The notes below the pieces were generated by a model, which was not told where the DNA came from, did not search any database, and worked only from the letters and a program-made list of their open reading frames with translations. A program made the translations under genes and the position numbers. Shown piece by piece: positions 1-7,782 of a stretch of 43,314 bases of DNA (the first letter of the stretch is position 1; every line of letters starts with the position of its first letter). Origin of the DNA: an uncultured Prevotella sp. GTDB lineage: Bacteria > Bacteroidota > Bacteroidia > Bacteroidales > Bacteroidaceae. Where the stretch lies: the NCBI GenBank assembly GCA_937892695.1, contig CALBJK010000294.1:1-43314 (forward strand), given 5' to 3'.

Positions 1-1843
1 TGGTTATCTTGGCGTAGGGCAAGGGGTAGAAGTTCAGGTCGATTACGTTGTCGAGGGCGCGTACCACCGTCGCCACTTTCTCCTCCATTGCCGCATCGTC
101 TTCCAAGGGCAGATGGCCGAGTGAGAGGCTGGCCAGATTGCACACCACAAAGTCGCCTGGCCGTGTCTTTGTCACCACCACCGTGTCGCCCTCTTCTGTC
201 TCTACGGTCGTCGAGACGGTGCTTATCGGCGACATGTTCTGGGCTATCTCGGTGCAGAGGTTGGAACAGTATATCATGCCCCGATGGCCGTTGGGGTTGG
301 CTCTGTTTACGGTGTCGCGGTTGAAGGTAAAGGGTGTGCCCGTCTCGACAGCAGAGCGCAGCACCAGACGCACAATGTCCTTTATCGTCATGCACCGCTT
401 TGACAGACGCGTGTCGGCCACGCAGTCTTGATATCGTCGTTCCCACTCTTCTCCGTAATAGTCTTCGAGACAGTAGCCTTTTATTGTCATTATCTCGTTA
501 GGGCAGAACATGTACCACTTCTGGTTGAGGTCCTTTTTGGCCATCCGCCAGAACAGGTCTGGATAGCACAATGCCGGGAATATGTCGTGGGCCTTCATCC
601 GGTCGTCGCCGTTGTTGGTGCGCAGCTGCAGAAATTCGGGCAGGTCTTTGTGCCACACGTCCAGATATACGGCCACAGCCCCCTGTCTGACACCGAGCTG
701 GTCGACGGCCACGGCGGTGTCGTTGACAAGTTTCATCCATCTTACCACACCTCCGGCCACGCCCTTGAATCCTCGGATGTTGCCTCCAGCGGCGCGTACC
801 TTGCCGAAATATAGTCCCATTCCGCCGCCGAACTTGCTCACCATCGCGAAGTTGTCTATACTACGGTAGATGCCTTCCAGACTGTCGGGCACAGTATCTA
901 TGAAGCAGCTCGAAAGCTGATGATAGGGCTTGCGGGCATTGGCCAGCGTAGGAGTGGCCATGGTCACTTCGAGCCGGCTGAGCATGTCGTAGAACTTCCT
1001 GACCCATGTCATCCGGTCGTGCTTCTCCTGCATGGCCAGATGAAGGGCTATGCCCATGTACATTTCCTGTACCGACTCTATCGGCTCCTGGGCATGGGTG
1101 CGCAGTATATAGCGTTTGATGAGCAGGTCCAGCCCGGAGTAGTTGAGCAGCTTGTCGCGTTCGGGCTGCAGGAATGTTTCGGCTGCGGCTATCTCTTCGG
1201 GCGAATAGGATTGCAGGATATAGTCGCCGTACAGCCCTTCGTCGGTGAGGTAGCGCAGCTTGTCGTATAGCGAAGCTATGCCTTTGCTATCGGCCAGAGC
1301 CTTGAGCCTTCGGTTCAGACGGTATCCGAGCAGCCGGGCGGCTATGTATTCCCAGTCGGGAGCCTCCTGCGTGGTCAGCTCGACGGCGGCCTTGACGAGA
1401 GCCGCCATACGTTCGCCCTCCTTCATGCCTGGTTTGCAGAAACTGGCAAACTTGTCGGCCAGTACGGTCATGCTGTACTCTTCGCCCTTGAAGTCGCGCT
1501 GTATCTCGTGTAGCACTGCCGCGAGTTCTACGTCGCCGATGTGTCCGGTTATGCGGACTATGGCTTTGCGGCGTTCGGTGCGTTGCCAGCGGTATAGTAT
1601 GTAGTTCTTGGCTTCGTCGTAGAAACCGTGCCCCATCAGCGTGCGTTCCACCTCGTCTTGTATGCGCTCTACGCTTCGGGCTGTCTCGTCGCTGCTGACT
1701 GTCTTCTCCACTTCGGCCACCATAGCGTAGATGTCGGCATCGGCAATCTGCTTGCCTGTGCTTCTGAAACTCTTGCGTATGGCGGTGGCAATCTTCTCGC
1801 GGTCGTATTGTTCGGACGATCCGTTTCGCTTTGTTATCTGCAT
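1..1843 (-). CDS. nrdA: Ribonucleoside-diphosphate reductase, large (alpha) subunit, 3' end off the window
   Basis: Reduces ribonucleotides to deoxyribonucleotides in the cytoplasm, with a small radical-generating subunit that is not in view. 614 codons are visible from ATG at 1843; the frame is open to the left edge. The N-terminus (MQITKRNGSSEQYDREKI) is an ATP-cone, the allosteric activity domain, covering about residues 1-95. C313 in the LSSCF motif matches one redox-active cysteine of class I enzymes, and SNLCTEI, about 200 residues later, matches the E. coli SNLCLEI motif that carries the thiyl-radical cysteine and its glutamate. The C-terminal shuttle cysteines lie outside the window. 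I read it as class I rather than the B12-dependent class II from these motifs and the ATP-cone; the small-subunit gene is probably further left. The next gene to the right is more than 550 bases away. Confidence 0.93.
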   Translation of the reverse strand, partial: MQITKRNGSSEQYDREKIATAIRKSFRSTGKQIADADIYAMVAEVEKTVSSDETARSVERIQDEVERTLMGHGFYDEAKNYILYRWQRTERRKAIVRITGHIGDVELAAVLHEIQRDFKGEEYSMTVLADKFASFCKPGMKEGERMAALVKAAVELTTQEAPDWEYIAARLLGYRLNRRLKALADSKGIASLYDKLRYLTDEGLYGDYILQSYSPEEIAAAETFLQPERDKLLNYSGLDLLIKRYILRTHAQEPIESVQEMYMGIALHLAMQEKHDRMTWVRKFYDMLSRLEVTMATPTLANARKPYHQLSSCFIDTVPDSLEGIYRSIDNFAMVSKFGGGMGLYFGKVRAAGGNIRGFKGVAGGVVRWMKLVNDTAVAVDQLGVRQGAVAVYLDVWHKDLPEFLQLRTNNGDDRMKAHDIFPALCYPDLFWRMAKKDLNQKWYMFCPNEIMTIKGYCLEDYYGEEWERRYQDCVADTRLSKRCMTIKDIVRLVLRSAVETGTPFTFNRDTVNRANPNGHRGMIYCSNLCTEIAQNMSPISTVSTTVETEEGDTVVVTKTRPGDFVVCNLASLSLGHLPLEDDAAMEEKVATVVRALDNVIDLNFYPLPYAKIT

Positions 1844-1954
1844 TATGGTTTGAGTTTGTTGTTATCCTGACAAAGGTGTGTATGGTTGTTTCAGTCGCCG
1901 ATTCTCCGGATCGGAGACCGTAGTTTGACACAACCGACAATAATTTTTGATGTG

Positions 1955-1962
1955 CAAAATTA
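1955..1962 (-). promoter_or_regulatory. Bacteroidota -7 box (TAATTTTG) upstream of nrdA
   Basis: On the minus strand TAATTTTG fits the Bacteroidota -7 consensus TAnnTTTG. It lies about 110 bases before the nrdA start. No TTTG (-33) element is visible at the usual distance, so this rests on one box. Confidence 0.4.
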
Positions 1963-2110
1963 GTAATAAATTCTGAAAGGATGTGTTGTAGACTTCGGTT
2001 TTACGTTCTGAAACAGTGCTTATCAGAGAATGAAACGATGCTTTTCACATTTTGAGAGGCTTCTTGTGCCGAAGCGGCAGCCGTATATGAGTAAGATTTT
2101 TCTATTTCGT

Positions 2111-2158
2111 TGTTTTTTGACGACATTTTTCTGATGTTTTTTGACGACATTTTTCTGA
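2111..2158. repeat. Two tandem copies of a 24-bp AT-rich unit
   Basis: The unit TGTTTTTTGACGACATTTTT plus CTGA occurs twice in direct succession (2111-2134 and 2135-2158) with no mismatch. It lies in the 557-base gap between nrdA and the GH3 gene. That gap (1844-2400) otherwise holds the nrdA promoter, one degenerate REP element and the GH3 terminator; I see no gene in it. Confidence 0.8.
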
Positions 2159-2256
2159 TGCTTCTTCGTGCATATTTATGCAGAAAGCAAAGAATTATCA
2201 GTGTTAGGTTTTTAATGCTTGTTTTCGGACGTATATATTATCATTTGTGTTCGGCC

Positions 2257-2283
2257 AGTAGGGACGCACGGCTCTTGCGTCAC
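2257..2283 (+). repeat. Degenerate REP element (class A)
   Basis: AGTAGGGACGCACGGCTCTT followed by GCGTCAC matches the four REP elements around the RAYT gene at 15.2-16.0 kb, with changes in the second arm. It is an isolated copy, 13 kb from the transposase gene. Confidence 0.65.
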
Positions 2284-2320
2284 TGTTGGGGTTTCCATCA
2301 ATGTTATAATTCGCAAACAA

Positions 2321-2362
2321 AAAACGGCGGCCAGAAGAACCGTGTCTCCCAGCCGTCGTTAT
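2321..2362 (-). terminator. Intrinsic terminator of the GH3 gene
   Basis: Nine-base arms AACGGCGGC (2323-2331) and GCCGTCGTT (2352-2360) pair with one G-T wobble. Read on the minus strand, the stem is followed by a T run, about 40 bases past the GH3 stop codon. Confidence 0.7.
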
Positions 2363-2400
2363 TATAATGATGCCGCCGTAGCTGTAGCGATGAGTTTGTT

Positions 2401-4869
2401 TTAGAGATTGATGCTCTTTTTCATCTTTATGTCGCGCGAAGAGAAACCGAGCATGATGTCGTAAAGCCCACGGTCGGTGGTGAAATCGTGCTTGTTCTCG
2501 TCATAGTACATGAACGACTCGCGGGGAAGGGTCAGCTTGACGGTCTTGCTCTCGCCAGGCTTAAGGCTTATTTTATCAAATCCGCGCAGTTCTTTGACAG
2601 GACGCTCTATGATGCTTTGCGTTTTCTTGCCTACGTAGCACTGCACCACCTGTGCTCCTTCGCGACGGCCGGTATTCTTCAGCGTGAAGCTGACCTCGGC
2701 TGTCCCGTCTGGCTTAACGTCGGAAACATTCATGCCGCTTAAGGAGAAATTTGTGTAGGAAAGACCGAAACCGAATGGATACTGTACGTCGCGTTTCAGC
2801 TTGTCGTAGCCACGATAGCCCACAAACACTCCCTCCTTATAGGCTACGTGCTTGTTTTCCTTAGACGGATAGTAGTAGCTGTCGTGGACGGGATTGTCCT
2901 CCCAACGCTTTTCCCACGTCATCGGCAGACGGCCCGAAGGGCATACCTTGCCGAAGAGGATGTCGGCTACGGCCGTTCCTGCTTCCTGACCCGAATAGCC
3001 GAGCCAGAGCAGCCCCTTCATCGACGGTTCCCACGACTGCATCTCTACGCCGCCGCCCGAATTGATGAGCCCTACTGTCGGCCGTTTGGCTTGAGCGATA
3101 GCATCGAGCACGGCGCGGTCTTTATCGGGCAGGGCGAAGGTGCGGTCGGCATCTTCATATTCCGTGTCGGCGTTGAATCCGAGCGAGGCTATTATGAGGT
3201 CTGCCTTGGCCAACTTTTTGTATGTCTCGGCAGGACGCTCGGCACCTTTGGGGGTGTTCCAATAGAAGCTGATGGCTGCGCCGCCTCCTGCCTGATACAG
3301 TTCGACGGTAACGTCATACTTGCGTCCGGCTTCGAGCCGTTGCGTCACGGTCTGCTTGCGGAATGCTCCGTCCTTCCAGTCTTCGGCTACGGTCTTGCCG
3401 TCGATTTTCAGCCGGTAGCCGTCGTCACCTCCGACAGTGAAAACATAGTCGAGAGTCTTGGGCGAACACAGCACACCGGTCCATCTGACGGAGAAATTGT
3501 TGGCGGGTAAACCCTTGAAGTCGCCGTTGCCCGGCCACTGGTAGGACACGTGGCTCTCTCGGCGTGTGGCGATAGGCGTACCTTCGAACTTCTGTCCGTT
3601 GTAGTAGGTGGCGTTGAAGCCCTGTTCTTTCAGAGTATTGTCGGTGTAGGCAATCGACGGGAGCAGCTCCCACGGGTCGACATACTCAACGCTCACCCCG
3701 GCTTCGCTTGCGGCCTTGCTTATGCCATCGAACACCGGTACGTAGCTGATGGGATTGACATTGCCGCTGCCTCCGCCGCGCACATAGCCCAGAGCGTTGT
3801 CTCCGGTGACTACGATGTGGCGTATCTTCTTAGTGTCGACAGGCAGAACCCCCGTGTTCTTCAGCAGCACTATGCCGTCGCGGGCTACGTCGAGAGCAGT
3901 CTTCGCACATTCGGCATCGTTACGCTCGGGCTGTATCTCGCCGTGTCCCTTGTCGAAGCCGAAAGCCAGTTGTGTGCGCAGGATGTGGCGTACCTTCGAG
4001 TCGATCATGGACATGGTTACGTCGCCGGTGGTGAGATAGTACTTCATGTCGTCGACGTTCATGTGTTTGGCCGACGGCATTTCGAGGTCGAGACCCGAGC
4101 GGGCGGCCGGTATGGCATGGTGGACGGCCTCCCAGTCGGACATGACCATACCCTTGAAGCCCCACTGTTTGCGCAGCACGTCGGTCATCAGATAGGGATT
4201 CTCCGATGTGTAGATGCCGCGCCAGAGATTGTAGCTCGACATCACCGAGCCTACTTCGGCCTGCTGCACTGCGGCGCGGAAGGCGGGAAAGTAAATCTCG
4301 TTCATAGTGCGCTCGTCTACATCGTCGCTGACGTGGTGGCGGTCATACTCGGAGTTGTTGAACGCGAAATGCTTCACCACGCTCATCACGCCGTGGTCCT
4401 GTACGCCACGGATGTATCCTACGGCTATGGCAGAAGACAGAAAGGGGTCTTCGCCCATGTACTCGAAGTTGCGTCCGCACATCGGGGCACGATAGATGTT
4501 GACAGCCGGGCCGAGGTGTATGTTCACGCCCTTGGCGTGGCAGTCGCGGGCTATGGCCGTGCCGTATCGGTAGGCGTCGGCCTTGTCCCATGTCGCGGCA
4601 AGCAGCACCGCCGAAGGATAGGCCGTGCTGCGGCCGTGTGTGCCCAGTCCTTGCGGGCCGTCCGACATGCGCATCTGGCCTATGCCCAGCCGGGGCACGC
4701 CCTTGGTATACATCCAGTCGCCACCGATGAGCGTCAGTTTCTCGTCAAGTGTCATTTTTGACATGATGTCGTCGACACGCTTTTCTACTGACGGCGTGAA
4801 GCGGCTTTGCGCCGCCGTTACGGCAACACACAGCACGAACAATAGTGCTGAGATAGTGATTCTTTTCAT
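2401..4869 (-). CDS. Secreted GH3 beta-glycosidase with PA14 insertion (beta-glucosidase type)
   Basis: A glycoside hydrolase family 3 enzyme, 822 aa, predicted to remove beta-linked sugars from the non-reducing ends of oligosaccharides outside the cytoplasm. Residues 1-20 are a signal peptide (MKRITISALLFVLCVAVTAA). The TIM-barrel domain has the GH3 motifs RNFEYMGEDPFLSS (about 133-146) and KHF (166-168). D245 in MSDWEAVH is the expected nucleophile. A PA14 carbohydrate-binding module (about 415-555; ATYYNGQKFEG, GGDDGYRLKIDG) is inserted in the second catalytic domain, and a fibronectin III-like domain ends the protein. PA14-bearing GH3 enzymes are mostly beta-glucosidases, but the substrate cannot be fixed from sequence. 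It lies 72 bases after the GH28-like gene, so the two are probably cotranscribed, and has its own terminator. Confidence 0.93.
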   Translation of the reverse strand: MKRITISALLFVLCVAVTAAQSRFTPSVEKRVDDIMSKMTLDEKLTLIGGDWMYTKGVPRLGIGQMRMSDGPQGLGTHGRSTAYPSAVLLAATWDKADAYRYGTAIARDCHAKGVNIHLGPAVNIYRAPMCGRNFEYMGEDPFLSSAIAVGYIRGVQDHGVMSVVKHFAFNNSEYDRHHVSDDVDERTMNEIYFPAFRAAVQQAEVGSVMSSYNLWRGIYTSENPYLMTDVLRKQWGFKGMVMSDWEAVHHAIPAARSGLDLEMPSAKHMNVDDMKYYLTTGDVTMSMIDSKVRHILRTQLAFGFDKGHGEIQPERNDAECAKTALDVARDGIVLLKNTGVLPVDTKKIRHIVVTGDNALGYVRGGGSGNVNPISYVPVFDGISKAASEAGVSVEYVDPWELLPSIAYTDNTLKEQGFNATYYNGQKFEGTPIATRRESHVSYQWPGNGDFKGLPANNFSVRWTGVLCSPKTLDYVFTVGGDDGYRLKIDGKTVAEDWKDGAFRKQTVTQRLEAGRKYDVTVELYQAGGGAAISFYWNTPKGAERPAETYKKLAKADLIIASLGFNADTEYEDADRTFALPDKDRAVLDAIAQAKRPTVGLINSGGGVEMQSWEPSMKGLLWLGYSGQEAGTAVADILFGKVCPSGRLPMTWEKRWEDNPVHDSYYYPSKENKHVAYKEGVFVGYRGYDKLKRDVQYPFGFGLSYTNFSLSGMNVSDVKPDGTAEVSFTLKNTGRREGAQVVQCYVGKKTQSIIERPVKELRGFDKISLKPGESKTVKLTLPRESFMYYDENKHDFTTDRGLYDIMLGFSSRDIKMKKSINL

Positions 4870-4941
4870 TTGTTTGTTATTTAATTAGGTATGTTTAGCA
4901 ATAGATATCTTGTCGCCGTCGCCGGTCTTATTGTTTTGTCT

Positions 4942-6540
4942 TCATTTGAATATAAGATTGTGCACCAGATTTCGGCTTTGGATCGGACCCCGCTTGATGT
5001 ACTGGCTGCCGGGATAGACGAGCCGGCGGCCTGCTATCTGTACGTTGTCGAAGGTTATGTGCTCGATGTGTTTGTCGGGTGTACCATCTTTGTGCCATCC
5101 GTAGAGCAGAATGTCATTGGCGATGGAGCTGCCCGAGGTGTGGGGAGAGCTGACGTTGCGGAAGGTCACGCCGTCTATGCCACCGGGGAAGGTCTGGTCG
5201 CCTTGTATCGTGCCGAACCAGAAGTCGCCCTTGAACCCCATGCTGGCCAGACGTTCGCAGCGATTGACGAGAATGTTCTCAAACACGATGTCGCGAAACC
5301 ACGTACCTTGCAGGGCACAGATGTTCATGGCTGCGCGTTCGTCGAGCTTTTCGTGGTAGTTAGGGTCGTCGTAGGAGAAGAGTATTTCGCTGTCGGCCAG
5401 ACGTATGTTCTGATAGGCAGAGGCCCGCGTCTCGGCTCCCATACCGAAGGCGTTGTTGCAGTCGTTCCACAGCTGCATACGGGTGAACGTGAGGTTTTTG
5501 TTGGGCGGGCAGTCGGTGGGTTTGAGCTTTGCATCGGCCAGCCCTTTTATGGCTACGGCGTCATCGGCACTGCGTATGAACACGTTGTCCCACGTGCAGT
5601 CCTGGCAATGGTTTATGTCGAGTCCGTCGGTCGATGCGTAGCGAGTGGTCACGAGGTTTACGTTGCGGTAGCCGCAGCGTTGCGACGTGCCGACGATGGT
5701 GTTCCAGCACTGGGCACGGTGGCCGTGGATGGTGATGCCTTCGATGCGACTGTCCTGCGAATCGGTGATGGTGGCTGTGACGTATGGTTCGGCGTTCATC
5801 AGCATACCGCGTCCGCAGATACGTGCACCGTTTGCTTTAGAAATGTTCATCTGGCCTTCTACTACAGCTCCGCCGTCTATGTATACGGTCCAGTCGTGGC
5901 CTATAGTCAGCGTCGACGAGGCCATGCCGGGCTTATCCTTTATGCGATGGAAGCCGGATCCGAAGTAAACCGTGCGGGCTGTGCTGTCGCATACGAAGCG
6001 CGGACGAGTGTCCTTGACGGCGTTGTCGCGTATGTGCCGGACCGCTTCGGGTACATCCTTGTCGATGCTGTTGCAGAACAGGTGGAGTACGTCGCCTCGA
6101 TAGTCGCCATTGATGACGAGCGTAAGTTTCTGGTCGGCGGCTTTAATTTTGAATTCGATTGTTCCGTCTTTTAGCCGTGGGCGGCTGGTGAATGCTGCGT
6201 TGTGTGGCAGAATCTCAAAGAATTTCACAGTCTTTGTAGGCCTTATGTTTATTGCAATCTCGTGCCCGTCAGCAAACTCGAAGGAACCGAACGTGACATT
6301 GCCTCCCCAGTAGTTGGTATCGTTGTAGAGTGCGGTAGTCTCGTCGTTGACACTGACAGAAAATGCCGGCCCGTCCTTTTCTATGTATGGGTAGCCCTTG
6401 GCAATGGGGTGGGTGCACACCTTTGTGGCGTCACAACGCTTTTCATCGTATGTGTCGTCATGGATTCCAGCTTGAATTTGGAGATTTGCTGTCATAACAG
6501 CAAAGGCTGTAATAATGGTTATAGGTTTGTATTTTCTCAT
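4942..6540 (-). CDS. Secreted right-handed beta-helix glycosidase, GH28-like
   Basis: A 532-aa secreted protein with an N-terminal beta-sandwich-like part (to about residue 180) and a parallel beta-helix. I chose the ATG at 6540 because MRKYKPITIITAFAVMTANL makes a good signal peptide; in-frame ATGs at 6561 and 6576 would only add a polar tail in front. GH28 polygalacturonases use an NTD motif and a DD pair 21 and 22 residues later. Here D305 in STDG and D326/D327 in SADD have exactly that spacing. The next GH28 motifs differ: GHG, with its conserved histidine, reads GMG (366-368), and I see no RIK motif. The fold and acids are therefore well supported but the substrate is open; dextranase-type GH49 enzymes share fold and layout. 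Upstream of the GH3 gene, likely one operon. Confidence 0.78.
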   Translation of the reverse strand: MRKYKPITIITAFAVMTANLQIQAGIHDDTYDEKRCDATKVCTHPIAKGYPYIEKDGPAFSVSVNDETTALYNDTNYWGGNVTFGSFEFADGHEIAINIRPTKTVKFFEILPHNAAFTSRPRLKDGTIEFKIKAADQKLTLVINGDYRGDVLHLFCNSIDKDVPEAVRHIRDNAVKDTRPRFVCDSTARTVYFGSGFHRIKDKPGMASSTLTIGHDWTVYIDGGAVVEGQMNISKANGARICGRGMLMNAEPYVTATITDSQDSRIEGITIHGHRAQCWNTIVGTSQRCGYRNVNLVTTRYASTDGLDINHCQDCTWDNVFIRSADDAVAIKGLADAKLKPTDCPPNKNLTFTRMQLWNDCNNAFGMGAETRASAYQNIRLADSEILFSYDDPNYHEKLDERAAMNICALQGTWFRDIVFENILVNRCERLASMGFKGDFWFGTIQGDQTFPGGIDGVTFRNVSSPHTSGSSIANDILLYGWHKDGTPDKHIEHITFDNVQIAGRRLVYPGSQYIKRGPIQSRNLVHNLIFK

Positions 6541-6689
6541 TTTGGTAATCGGGTTTTGCATCAGAATTTCTGTCATTATACCATTCTATGTCGTGCAGTA
6601 ACATCTGGCACGCATGGCACTGTGCGGCTTCCATCCTGTCACTATACATTCTATGTCGTACTGTAACACCCTTGTTTCCGCCGATAGCA

Positions 6690-6697
6690 CAAAATTA
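6690..6697 (-). promoter_or_regulatory. Bacteroidota -7 box (TAATTTTG) upstream of the GH28-like gene
   Basis: TAATTTTG on the minus strand, about 150 bases before the chosen start. No clear -33 TTTG at the normal spacing. Confidence 0.35.
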
Positions 6698-6730
6698 CAT
6701 AAAAAAAAACGGTTTCTCGTCATCTTATCC

Positions 6731-6759
6731 TTCAAATGCATGAAAATGCATGATTTGAA
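6731..6759. promoter_or_regulatory. 29-bp inverted repeat, possible operator upstream of the GH28/GH3 pair
   Basis: Arms TTCAAAT (6731-6737) and ATTTGAA (6753-6759) flank two direct copies of ATGCATGA-type sequence. It lies 34 bases upstream of the putative -7 box, where an activator or repressor could bind. The rest of the 6541-6897 gap contains a 21-base sequence present twice (6583-6603, 6648-6668) and no gene. Confidence 0.3.
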
Positions 6760-6866
6760 TACAAAAAACTTTGTTAAGGAGCTTGTTTCAAATTGAATGA
6801 CTCTGAAATAACATTGAATAAACAACTGAGTGTGTAAGAAAATATTATAAAGTTGTTTAATCATAC

Positions 6867-6899
6867 AAAAAGAGGCAGTGTTGTTCTGCTGCCTCTTTT
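6867..6899. terminator. Bidirectional terminator after argB
   Basis: Perfect 11-bp stem AAAAGAGGCAG / CTGCCTCTTTT (6867-6877 and 6889-6899), overlapping the argB stop codon; T-rich on both strands. Confidence 0.8.
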
Positions 6900-7677
6900 A
6901 TAGACTGACCATGGTTCCGGCTCCGGAATGTCCCAAACTCTCGGGATTGGTGATGATGACCTTCTTTACACCGCCTTCCAATGCCCTAAGGGCGTTTTCT
7001 ATTTTAGGGATCATTCCGCCCGAAATGGTGCCGTCGGCCTTTTGTTGAAGGAATGATATGGGCGTTATGGATGGAATGACGCTGGTGTCGTCGTCGGGCG
7101 AAGCTAGCACCCCCGGTTTCTCAAAACAGTAGATGAGCGTCACTTCTGATTCTGCTGCCATTGCTACAGCTGTCTGCGAGGCTATTGTGTCTGCGTTGGT
7201 GTTGAGCATAGAGCCTTTGCCGTCGTGGGTCAGCGGTGCGAGAACAGGGGTTACGCCTTGCCCTATGAGCGCGAACAGCCGGTTAGAGTCTACTCTTTCG
7301 ACATCGCCTACGAATCCGTAGTCGATGCCTCCAGTTACGGGGCGACGGTGAGAGCGTATTATGTCCATGTCGGCTCCGGTCAGTCCGGCCGCGTTTATGC
7401 CGCGCGATTGGAGCAGTGCGACGATGTTCTTGTTGATCAGTCCGCCGTAGACCATCGTCACCACTTCGAGCATTGCTTCGTCAGTGATGCGCCGTCCTCC
7501 TACCATGCGGCTTTCTATGCCGAGGCTGGAAGCAATCCTAGTGGCGCGCCGTCCGCCTCCATGTACGAGCAATTTGTCGCCCCCAATGGAGCAGAAACCG
7601 TTTAAAAGTACGGACAGACGGCAGCTGTCTTCGACTACCGCGCCGCCTACTTTTACTATCGTTATCTTTCTTTCCAT
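6898..7677 (-). CDS. argB: Acetylglutamate kinase
   Basis: Phosphorylates N-acetylglutamate, the second step of arginine (ornithine) synthesis, in the cytoplasm. The protein starts MERKITIVKVGGAVVED; the ATG at 7677 gives 259 aa, the usual ArgB length, whereas the longer frame would add 22 residues that match nothing. The amino-acid kinase fold is shown by KVGG (phosphate-binding lysine), the glycine-rich LVHGGGRRAT loop that binds acetylglutamate, and the C-terminal ISGGMIPKIENALRALE segment, a typical ArgB motif. It lies after speA, but a hairpin with a T run separates them, so it may be transcribed partly or wholly on its own. Confidence 0.95.
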   Translation of the reverse strand: MERKITIVKVGGAVVEDSCRLSVLLNGFCSIGGDKLLVHGGGRRATRIASSLGIESRMVGGRRITDEAMLEVVTMVYGGLINKNIVALLQSRGINAAGLTGADMDIIRSHRRPVTGGIDYGFVGDVERVDSNRLFALIGQGVTPVLAPLTHDGKGSMLNTNADTIASQTAVAMAAESEVTLIYCFEKPGVLASPDDDTSVIPSITPISFLQQKADGTISGGMIPKIENALRALEGGVKKVIITNPESLGHSGAGTMVSL

Positions 7678-7695
7678 TTGTTGCAATGATTCAGA

Positions 7696-7750
7696 AAAAG
7701 CCTTGTCTGGCCAGACCAGTGAGAAAACTGTCGGGTTGGACAAGGCTTTT
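7696..7750 (-). terminator. Stem-loop between speA and argB
   Basis: Perfect 12-bp arms AAAAGCCTTGTC (7696-7707) and GACAAGGCTTTT (7739-7750) with a 31-base loop. Read on the minus strand it ends in a short T run just after speA and just before argB. It could be a terminator or an attenuator controlling argB. Confidence 0.65.
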
Positions 7751-7782
7751 GTTTATCAGCCACGGGTGGCTTTTTCTTTATT

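Noticed and set aside
3550..6174. Long plus-strand open frames (403 and 427 codons) opposite the GH3 and GH28-like genes
   Set aside because: They are the antisense of clear enzyme genes, have low-complexity composition (many V, H, A, G) and no domain. The high GC third position of the real genes keeps the opposite frame open.
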